From the NCBI GenBank assembly GCA_937975745.1, contig CALJUK010001043.1:1-12850 (forward strand): 12,850 nt of DNA. The letters run 5' to 3'. The translations under genes and the position numbers were made by a program. The notes under the pieces are model-generated. The model ran no database searches. It was given only the letters and a program-made list of their open reading frames with translations, and had not been told where the DNA came from. The stretch is from an uncultured Planctomycetaceae bacterium (GTDB lineage: Bacteria > Planctomycetota > Planctomycetia > Planctomycetales > Planctomycetaceae). Shown piece by piece: positions 7,767 to 12,850 of the stretch (position 1 is the stretch's first letter; each line of letters opens with the position of its first letter).

Positions 7767-9019
7767 AGATCATCTTCTGGTTGTCGCTGGCGCTGGTCGG
7801 ATATGCGTACATTGTCTATCCAATGCTGATCGCAGCATTGGCTGTCCGTCATCGAATTCTCACCGCCAGCTCCGTCGCGCGAACGCCAACTGACGATCAA
7901 CAATGCAACACCCGGCAGCAGCCAGAACAAGCGACACGTAACGAGCTGCCGTTCGTCTCCATCGTGATTGCCGCCTACCGCGAAGAACGAGTCATCACCC
8001 AGCGGCTGAACAACCTGGCATTGCAGGATTACCCGGCCGACCGGTTCGAAGTCATTATCGGTGTCGATGGCGACGAGGATCTGACGGGCGAATTGGTCCG
8101 CGTGTTTGGCGACCCCCGAGTTCGCCTGCTGCAATTCCCCGAACGCCGTGGCAAGGCTTCCGTCCTCAACGACTGCATCCCGATCGCCAAGGGAGACATC
8201 GTCGTCCTCTCGGATGCCAATACCATGATGGAAGCGACCGCGATTCGCCGACTGGTCCGACACTTTGTCGACCCGCAAATCGGCGGCGTCTGCGGACAAC
8301 TTCTGTTGACCGACTCGGCCTCGGGCGAGAATGTCGACGGCATCTATTGGCGGTACGAAAATTTTCTAAAAAAATGCGAAGGCGAACTGGGAGTCCTGCT
8401 GGGTGCCAACGGTGCCATCTATGCCATTCGCAAAGAACTGTACGAGCCGATTCCCTCTGAGACGATCATCGACGACTTCTTGATCGGAATGCGGGTGCAC
8501 CTGCATGGGAAGAAACTAATCTTTGACGCCGAGGCGGTCGCTCGCGAAGAAACAGCGCCCCACATGCAGGCGGAATTTCATCGTCGAGCCCGGATTGGCG
8601 CTGGCGGCTTCCAGAGTCTTGCCTGGCTGACCCCGTTGCTCAATCCAGCCAGAGGCTTGATCGCGTTGGCATTCTGGTCCCATAAAGTCTTGCGGTGGAT
8701 GGCGCCTTCTCTGCTGATTGCAGCAATTCTCACCAATGTCGTCCTGGCGTCGAATCCGTTTTATCTCCACGTTCTGCTGGTACACGAAAAGTTCTATATT
8801 TTTGCCACATGCGGTTTGTGGCTTTTGCATGCTCGGCGTTGGCCCAAACTGCTTCGCCTGCCCGCGATGTTTGTCAGCATGAATGCCGCCCTGCTTGTCG
8901 GGTTGTGGCGGTTCAGCTGCAATCGACAAAAGGCGACGTGGAAACGAACCGAACGCTCCGAAGAACTCAAGTCGGACGGACAGTCCGGTGGTCACCAGGA
9001 AATGGAGGTGGCCCGATGA
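7754..9019 (+). CDS. Membrane-bound GT2-family glycosyltransferase
   Basis: A 421-residue GT-A inverting glycosyltransferase. Residues 5-30 form an N-terminal membrane segment. The catalytic domain follows: VSIVIAAYREE (68-78), VDGDEDL (104-110), LSDANT (152-157, the D-x-D-type metal site as DAN), LGANGAIYAIRKELY (216-230), IIDDFLIGMRV (238-248, with the likely catalytic base D240/D241) and RRARIGAGGFQSL (277-289). Hydrophobic stretches around 300-335, 340-358 and 370-386 suggest two to four C-terminal membrane segments, the layout of hyaluronan- or chitin-synthase-like and EPS chain-extending GT2 enzymes. ATG 7754 has AAAGG seven bases upstream. The gene overlaps the acyltransferase by 13 bases and the next gene by 4 (ATGA). 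It may extend a chain or add a sugar at the membrane; a processive synthase role is possible but the QxxRW motif is not evident. Confidence 0.87.
   Translation: MLAVEIIFWLSLALVGYAYIVYPMLIAALAVRHRILTASSVARTPTDDQQCNTRQQPEQATRNELPFVSIVIAAYREERVITQRLNNLALQDYPADRFEVIIGVDGDEDLTGELVRVFGDPRVRLLQFPERRGKASVLNDCIPIAKGDIVVLSDANTMMEATAIRRLVRHFVDPQIGGVCGQLLLTDSASGENVDGIYWRYENFLKKCEGELGVLLGANGAIYAIRKELYEPIPSETIIDDFLIGMRVHLHGKKLIFDAEAVAREETAPHMQAEFHRRARIGAGGFQSLAWLTPLLNPARGLIALAFWSHKVLRWMAPSLLIAAILTNVVLASNPFYLHVLLVHEKFYIFATCGLWLLHARRWPKLLRLPAMFVSMNAALLVGLWRFSCNRQKATWKRTERSEELKSDGQSGGHQEMEVAR
9004..9008 (+). promoter_or_regulatory. Shine-Dalgarno GGAGG for ATG 9016
   Basis: GGAGG lies seven bases before ATG 9016, inside the end of the GT2 gene. 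With the ATGA stop/start overlap (9016-9019) it fixes the start of the deacetylase-like gene and argues against a frame extension back to 8695, which would overlap the GT2 gene by 325 bases. Confidence 0.7.
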
Positions 9020-10209
9020 CGTTGCCTCCGGAGATCCTGGCCTGGTCCGCTGCCGGCGTTGCGGCCTCGGGCCTGACTGTGGGAGGTCTGGCGTGGCAGT
9101 TTGCCCGCAAACGCAACATGCAGTATTGGCTGCCGGAATATCTCTTTCCCAGCGAACGCAAGCCCCGGTTGCCCCTGGAACAACTGGACGTCTTCATCTC
9201 TGTCTGTGATCACTTCGAACCGCAATGGGGACGCCCATCGCGGCAGACAGCCATCGCCCGTGTCGATCGCTGGTGCCGAGATTACCCGAAGTTGTTCGCC
9301 CAGTTCCGCGACTCGCGCGATCGACCACCCCAACACACGTTCTTCTTCCCACAAGATGAATACCAACCCGAATACCTCGATCGGCTGGCGCTGCTCGTCG
9401 AAGATGGCTTCGGCGACGTCGACATTCACCTGCATCACGACCAGGACACGCCCGACGGACTGAGAGAAAAGCTCGAAACATTCCGAGACGACCTCCACAA
9501 CCGACATGGCCTGCTCCGCCGCGATCCAGTCAACGGACAGCTCTGCTATGGTTTCATCCATGGCAACTGGGCGCTCTGTAATTCTCGTCCAGATGGTCGG
9601 TGGTGCGGTGTCGACCAGGAGTTGACCATCCTGAAAGAGACAGGCTGCTACGCCGACTTCACAATGCCGTCAGCTCCCAGTGACACCCAGACATCGACCA
9701 TCAACAGTATCTACTACGCATTCGATCGTCCCGGCCAATGCAAGTCGCATAATTTCGGCGTGCGAGCTCGAGTGGGACAGGCAGCCCCGGAAGACGGTCT
9801 GCTGATGATCCAGGGGCCGTTGTGTCTCGACTGGCAGAACCGCCGGGCAGGCATCTTCCCACGGATCGAAAACTCCGACCTGCATGTCGGCCGCCCGGGC
9901 AATATGACGCGGCTGCAGCATTGGATCCGCAGCGGAGTCCACGTTGCCGGGCGACCAAACTGGATTTTCATTAAACTGCACACTCACGGTGCGAAAGACG
10001 GCAACATCGACACGCTGCTCGGACCCGAGACTCAACAGTTTCACCGCGAGTTGGCCTGGTTTGCGGACCAGCACCCGGGTTTTCGCTACCATTACGTAAC
10101 GGCCTGGGAAATGGCTCAACTTGTCCATCGCGCCGAACGCAACGAGTCCGTCCCAATATTTGGCGTCACCAGCGATCCGGATAGACTGGCCTCCGTGGCG
10201 GGTGGATAG
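9016..10209 (+). CDS. Membrane-anchored polysaccharide-deacetylase-like protein
   Basis: A 397-residue protein with one N-terminal membrane helix (about 8-29) and a soluble domain that has the feel of a divergent NodB/CE4-type (beta/alpha)-barrel. Blocks that look like active-site strands are DVFISVCDHFEP (58-69), HTFFFPQDEY (107-116), DIHLHHDQDT (136-145), CYGFIHGNWALCNS (177-190), WIFIKLHTHGA (316-326) and YHYVTAWEM (358-366). D65, H66, H138, H140, H141, H182 and H322/H324 are plausible metal or catalytic residues, but which ones serve cannot be decided by eye. The classical CE4 motif spacing is not obvious, so this is a family-level guess, supported by its place in a glycan locus and by coupling to the GT2 gene. 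If correct, it would remove N- or O-acetyl groups from the nascent glycan. A different metal-dependent hydrolase is possible. Confidence 0.6.
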   Translation: MTLPPEILAWSAAGVAASGLTVGGLAWQFARKRNMQYWLPEYLFPSERKPRLPLEQLDVFISVCDHFEPQWGRPSRQTAIARVDRWCRDYPKLFAQFRDSRDRPPQHTFFFPQDEYQPEYLDRLALLVEDGFGDVDIHLHHDQDTPDGLREKLETFRDDLHNRHGLLRRDPVNGQLCYGFIHGNWALCNSRPDGRWCGVDQELTILKETGCYADFTMPSAPSDTQTSTINSIYYAFDRPGQCKSHNFGVRARVGQAAPEDGLLMIQGPLCLDWQNRRAGIFPRIENSDLHVGRPGNMTRLQHWIRSGVHVAGRPNWIFIKLHTHGAKDGNIDTLLGPETQQFHRELAWFADQHPGFRYHYVTAWEMAQLVHRAERNESVPIFGVTSDPDRLASVAGG

Positions 10210-10246
10210 ACCCCTGCAATGAACACCTGACGAAGACGGTACCGAC

Positions 10247-11380
10247 GTGACGACGGCCCCCGTGCAACCCTCCGACAACAAGCAGCCTGGACTTCGTCCG
10301 ACAAGATCGGCCCGTGGACGCCGACGACGGCGCCACACCCCGCGGTCACGCTGGAAGCAGTTCACACCGCAACGGCTGGTCACCGGACTGACGTGTGTCA
10401 ATCTCGTCGGTGTCGGCCTGTTGTGGATCGGCCTGTTTGCTCTGTCTGAACGCTACTGGCTGACTTCGGTTCTAACGTTTCTTCCCCGCGTTCCCTGGTT
10501 GGTTCCATCGCTGTTATTAATCGTTGCCGGCATTATTTGGAATCGGCGATCCATTCCGTTCAATGTGGTCGCAGCCGGATTCGTACTCTTGGCCATCATG
10601 GAATACTGCTGGGGATTTAACGCGGCCCCGCTGCCAGACGGTGCGCAGCAGCTTCGTGTCGTCAGCTGCAACGTGCAACGGTTCGAGCCTCGATTCGAGC
10701 TGGTTCTCGAAGAGATCTCACGCGCGAATCCGGACGTGGTTTTTTTTCAGGAAGCCCGCGATTCGCACCCGCTGTTCCGCAGCTACTTCTCGGATTGGCA
10801 TACGGTGCACCAGGCAGAGTTCTTCATTGCCAGCCGCTGGCCGATCCAGTACGAAGCCATCTGCCATGCGAATGCATACTCGCGTCCCTCCGCAATGCAC
10901 GCCGTGCTGATGACTCCCTCGGGTCCAATCGACTTGTTTAACGTGCACGTCATGACACCCCGGCATGGCCTGGCGGAGATCAGTCCCAGGACACTGCTGT
11001 CAGGAGAGGCAGCTGACGCCATTGATCATCATTTGTATCTCCGCGAGGCCGAGGCTGTCGCCACGCGGCAGTTCATCGTTACTCGCCAGTCAACGGGGCG
11101 GACAATCATCGCCGGCGACTTCAACGCACCCACGTCGAGCAGCATGGTGGCGGACGTTTGGAACAGGTGGACCAGCGCGTTTGATGCCGCCGGTTGCGGT
11201 TTCGGCTACACGGCCCCCTGCAGCGACCATTCTCTGTGGCTGGACCGCATCCCCTGGGTTCGGATCGACCACATTCTCGTCGGTCCGCAGTTCGGCGTCT
11301 CTTCGGCAGAAGCCGGAAAGAAGAACGGATCGGACCATCGCGCGATGTCCGCCCAGCTGTGGTTCCAACCGCAGAAGTAG
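10247..11380 (+). CDS. Endonuclease/exonuclease/phosphatase (EEP) family protein with N-terminal membrane helices
   Basis: A 377-residue protein. A very basic N-terminus (RRRRR at 25-29) is followed by two or three hydrophobic segments at about 43-67, 83-98 and 104-120. From about 135 on comes a complete EEP domain: VSCNVQ (139-144, metal ligand N142), VVFFQEA (164-170, metal ligand E169), FNVHVM (231-236, H234), AGDFNAP (289-295, D291 and N293), RIDHILV (339-345) and GSDHRAM (361-367, catalytic-type D363-H364). All signature residues are present, so the enzyme should be active as a metal-dependent phosphodiesterase or phosphatase. Context argues for a lipid- or glycan-linked phosphate substrate rather than DNA. 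The start is GTG 10247; no in-frame ATG lies between the upstream stop at 10220 and the domain, and the Shine-Dalgarno is weak. It sits 37 bases after the deacetylase-like gene. Which face of the membrane the domain occupies is unclear. Confidence 0.85.
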   Translation: MTTAPVQPSDNKQPGLRPTRSARGRRRRRHTPRSRWKQFTPQRLVTGLTCVNLVGVGLLWIGLFALSERYWLTSVLTFLPRVPWLVPSLLLIVAGIIWNRRSIPFNVVAAGFVLLAIMEYCWGFNAAPLPDGAQQLRVVSCNVQRFEPRFELVLEEISRANPDVVFFQEARDSHPLFRSYFSDWHTVHQAEFFIASRWPIQYEAICHANAYSRPSAMHAVLMTPSGPIDLFNVHVMTPRHGLAEISPRTLLSGEAADAIDHHLYLREAEAVATRQFIVTRQSTGRTIIAGDFNAPTSSSMVADVWNRWTSAFDAAGCGFGYTAPCSDHSLWLDRIPWVRIDHILVGPQFGVSSAEAGKKNGSDHRAMSAQLWFQPQK

Positions 11381-11564
11381 GAATCGTGAACCGGCCTAGA
11401 ATCCGGTTAAGACGGCGAACCACGGCAATCGACAGAACCGGAATCATCAGCGCCGCGTGTCTCGTGGGATATTCTCCGGAGTCACATTGTTGCATATTGA
11501 CGACATTTACGATGTAAGGCCCACACAGGATGCCTCAGCGTGCTAAGTTTCATGCGCGAGAGAA

Positions 11565-11593
11565 TTGACCCAGGTTGCGTCGTCACGCATGAT
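11565..11593 (+). promoter_or_regulatory. Candidate sigma-70-type promoter for the epimerase gene
   Basis: TTGACC (11565-11570, five of six consensus) and CATGAT (11588-11593, four of six) are separated by 17 bases. Transcription would start near 11600 and leave a leader of about 100 bases before GTG 11703. The -10 match is only moderate, so this is a suggestion. Confidence 0.35.
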
Positions 11594-11691
11594 TTCGACG
11601 TTCGTTCGGCGTTGAATGCAATCACGAGCGACTCGGGCCAAAACGCGCAGAGTCCATTGAATCGAAGCGGACCATGGCGGTGTACGCTTAC

Positions 11692-11696
11692 AGGAG
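11692..11696 (+). promoter_or_regulatory. Shine-Dalgarno AGGAG for GTG 11703
   Basis: AGGAG lies six bases before GTG 11703. Together with the Rossmann motif starting at residue 7 it sets the GTG as the start. Confidence 0.7.
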
Positions 11697-11702
11697 ATTG
11701 GC

Positions 11703-12644
11703 GTGGCAACTTATCTGGTGACTGGCGGAGCAGGTTTCATCGGATCGCATCTCACCACTCGGTTAGTGCGGGACGGTCATACGGTCCGTGTCCTGGACAA
11801 TCTAAAGGCTGGCTCGCTGGAGAATCTCCGGCCGGTCGCCAATTCCATTGAGTTTATTAATGGGGATGTCCGAGACGCTGCCACTGTCGCCGCCGCTGTC
11901 CGTGGTGTTGACGTTGTCTTTCACGAGGCGGCACTCGCTTCCGTTCCGTTAAGCGTTGAACGCCCTCTGGATACACACAGCGTCTGTGTGACGGGAATGC
12001 TGCAAGTCCTGGATGCCGCACGGCAGTCGGGTGTCCGCCGAGTCGTCTACGCGGCATCGAGCAGTGCCTACGGCGACGACCCGGAGATGCCCAAACGAGA
12101 AACGCAATGCCCCACCGTGGTCTCTCCCTACGGTGCCGCCAAACTCGCAGCAGAGTTGTATTGTGAGGCGTTTGCCCGGACGTATGACCTGGAAACCGTT
12201 CGACTGAGATACTTCAACGTATTCGGCCCTCGGCAGGATCCGGAGAGTCCCTATTCGGCCGTGATCCCATTGTTCGTGACAGCCTTGTTGCGCGGTGACC
12301 AGCCGACAATCTTTGGCGATGGCCTGCAATCGCGAGATTTTGTGTACATCGACAATGTCGTCGACGCCAACGTGAAAGCCGCCTCGGCCGAGGGGGTTTC
12401 TGGAAACGTGTACAACGTCGCCTGCGGGAATTCACTGAACCTGCTCGACCTGCTGCAGAAGATCTGTCAGTTGCTCGATAAACCCAATGCACCGAAATTC
12501 GGCCCGGAACGAGCGGGCGACGTAAAACATTCATGGGCAGACATTTCGGCCATCAAGCGAGATCTCGGTTACGAAGTTCTGGTTGATCTGGACGAGGGAC
12601 TTCGCCGAACGGTCGCCGCTTATCTAGAAGAGACTGCCCAGTAG
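11703..12644 (+). CDS. NAD-dependent UDP-sugar epimerase (extended SDR, 4-epimerase-like)
   Basis: A 313-residue extended short-chain dehydrogenase/reductase that would interconvert the C4 hydroxyl of a UDP-hexose or UDP-N-acetylhexosamine in the cytoplasm and supply donor sugar to the glycosyltransferases upstream. TGGAGFIGSH (7-16) is the NAD-binding G-x-x-G-x-x-G. VLDNL (30-34) carries the acidic D32 expected for NAD preference, GDVRD (54-58) contacts adenine, AASSSAYG (117-124) holds the catalytic Ser, and Y143-x3-K147 is the catalytic pair. RYFNVFGPRQDP (169-180), SRDFVYIDNVV (210-220) and GDVKHSWAD (272-280) form the substrate side. The HEAALASVP and NVFGPRQDP blocks recall WbpP-type UDP-GlcNAc 4-epimerases more than GalE, by memory of those sequences. 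The gene sits behind a long gap with its own putative promoter. UDP-glucose 4-epimerase or a UDP-glucuronate-acting relative cannot be excluded. Confidence 0.88.
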   Translation: MATYLVTGGAGFIGSHLTTRLVRDGHTVRVLDNLKAGSLENLRPVANSIEFINGDVRDAATVAAAVRGVDVVFHEAALASVPLSVERPLDTHSVCVTGMLQVLDAARQSGVRRVVYAASSSAYGDDPEMPKRETQCPTVVSPYGAAKLAAELYCEAFARTYDLETVRLRYFNVFGPRQDPESPYSAVIPLFVTALLRGDQPTIFGDGLQSRDFVYIDNVVDANVKAASAEGVSGNVYNVACGNSLNLLDLLQKICQLLDKPNAPKFGPERAGDVKHSWADISAIKRDLGYEVLVDLDEGLRRTVAAYLEETAQ

Positions 12645-12667
12645 TAGACAATCCAGTAGCAGACAAT
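12638..12667 (+). repeat. 15-bp tandem repeat spanning the epimerase stop codon
   Basis: CCAGTAGTAGACAAT (12638-12652) is followed at once by CCAGTAGCAGACAAT (12653-12667), 14 of 15 identical, then by a degenerate partial third unit (TCAGTTCAAT). The first unit contains the gene's TAG stop (12642-12644) and a second in-frame TAG (12645-12647). The unit is five codons long and carries its own stop, so copy-number change would not alter the protein. Confidence 0.7.
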
Positions 12668-12726
12668 TCAGTTCAATCACACATATCGCGTAATACCGTC
12701 GGTTTTCGCGAGATAGTTCATCTGCA

Positions 12727-12773
12727 CCGGAATCATTTCCGGGATGTGGATGCCACGCGCCTCAGGGCGTGGC
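12727..12773 (+). repeat. Two tandem hairpins downstream of the epimerase gene
   Basis: Hairpin one has arms CCGGAA (12727-12732) and TTCCGG (12737-12742) around a TCAT loop. Hairpin two has arms GCCACGC (12752-12758) and GCGTGGC (12767-12773) around an 8-base loop. Both stems are perfect, but neither is followed by a T-tract, so a factor-independent terminator is doubtful. They could stabilise the 3' end of the mRNA or be a dispersed REP-like element. Confidence 0.45.
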
Positions 12774-12792
12774 GGAGGTCGCAGTCTTGAAT

Positions 12793-12850
12793 ATGCCATT
12801 TGACTCGTTTGCAAACGACAACTCGTGGGACGGCGGCGCTACCGTTCCGA
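12793..12850 (+). CDS. Possible start of a further gene (partial, runs off the window)
   Basis: ATG 12793 opens a frame (MPFDSFANDN...) that stays open for the 19 codons left in the window. A GGAGG lies at 12774-12778, 14 bases upstream, which is longer than usual. No family can be recognised from so few residues, and chance is a real alternative. Confidence 0.25.
   Translation, partial: MPFDSFANDNSWDGGATVP

Larger units (their letters stand above)
11381..11702 (+). other. 322-base non-coding gap before the epimerase gene
   Basis: No convincing gene lies here. An open frame from 11540 runs out of frame into the epimerase and shows no family pattern. The gap holds a 6-bp hairpin just after the EEP stop (AACCGG 11389-11394 and CCGGTT 11403-11408, 8-base loop, no T-tract), a candidate promoter at 11565-11593, and the epimerase ribosome-binding site. 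It is the longest gap in the window and the likely break between two transcripts. Confidence 0.6.

Noticed and set aside
7388..8299. Long open frame (303 codons) on the - strand
   Set aside because: It lies opposite the acyltransferase and GT2 genes, which have clear motifs, and its translation shows no family pattern. It is an antisense shadow of GC-biased coding DNA.
8695..9015. Upstream extension of the deacetylase-like frame
   Set aside because: It would overlap the GT2 gene by 325 bases, while ATG 9016 has a strong Shine-Dalgarno and a 4-base overlap.
11389..11408. AACCGG/CCGGTT hairpin after the EEP gene as a terminator
   Set aside because: It has only a 6-bp stem with an 8-base loop and no T-tract, so it is noted in the gap description but not called a terminator.
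11487..11513. TTGTTG ... TACGAT as a promoter in the pre-epimerase gap
   Set aside because: The spacer is 15 bases and both boxes are poor; the 11565-11593 pair is better.
11540..11851. 103-codon + strand frame overlapping the epimerase start
   Set aside because: It overlaps a well-supported gene by about 150 bases out of frame and resembles no family.
1..12850. CRISPR array, insertion sequence, phage genes, tRNA or rRNA
   Set aside because: I saw no regularly spaced repeats, transposase or integrase motifs, or RNA gene sequence on either strand.

Overview
The window is a same-strand block of exopolysaccharide or surface-glycan biosynthesis genes. All eleven genes I can support with reasonable confidence lie on the + strand, and no gene is visible on the - strand. 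The DNA looks moderately GC-rich, roughly in the upper fifties per cent by eye. Shine-Dalgarno motifs are variable, and GTG starts are likely for at least two genes. The gene mix (CelD/FemAB-like GNAT proteins, several GT4 enzymes, a membrane GT2, a deacetylase-like protein) fits a Gram-negative-type bacterium. My best guess is a planctomycete, but the window holds no rRNA or other marker gene, so this is an impression only.

Layout. (1) 1-273: C-terminal end of a membrane protein, probably a polysaccharide flippase (Wzx/MATE-like). (2) 391-1695: a CelD/BcsL-type (FemAB-like) acyltransferase gene broken by an in-frame TAA at 1297-1299; the same reading frame carries the rest of the domain downstream. 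(3) 1796-2998: a second, intact gene of the same broad family. (4) 3132-4295, 4346-5614 and 5628-7019: three different GT-B glycosyltransferases (two clear GT4, one more divergent). (5) 7083-7766: a CysE-like left-handed beta-helix acyltransferase. (6) 7754-9019: an inverting-type GT2 with N- and C-terminal membrane segments. (7) 9016-10209: a membrane-anchored protein resembling polysaccharide deacetylases. (8) 10247-11380: an endonuclease/exonuclease/phosphatase (EEP) fold protein behind two or three membrane helices. (9) 11381-11702: a 322-base gap with a candidate sigma-70 promoter. (10) 11703-12644: a UDP-sugar 4-epimerase-like SDR. (11) 12645-12850: a 15-bp tandem repeat, two hairpins and perhaps the start of another gene.

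How they could work together. The epimerase would supply a nucleotide sugar. The GT4 and GT2 enzymes would assemble a repeat unit on a lipid carrier. The CysE-like protein and the GNAT proteins would acylate sugars, or in the FemAB manner add aminoacyl groups. The flippase would export the unit. The deacetylase-like and EEP proteins may trim acyl or phospho groups at the membrane. The 7083-10209 genes overlap by 13 and 4 bases, which suggests translational coupling of acyltransferase, GT2 and deacetylase-like protein. FemAB-like, GT4 and deacetylase genes together recall the EPS loci that accompany exosortase/PEP-CTERM systems, but no exosortase is visible here. No initiating phosphoglycosyltransferase, polymerase or chain-length regulator is visible either, so the locus probably extends upstream. 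I did not find a clearly new system. The most notable points are the in-frame stop, the EEP protein in a glycan locus, the CysE-like protein lacking the second catalytic His, and the divergent deacetylase-like protein.
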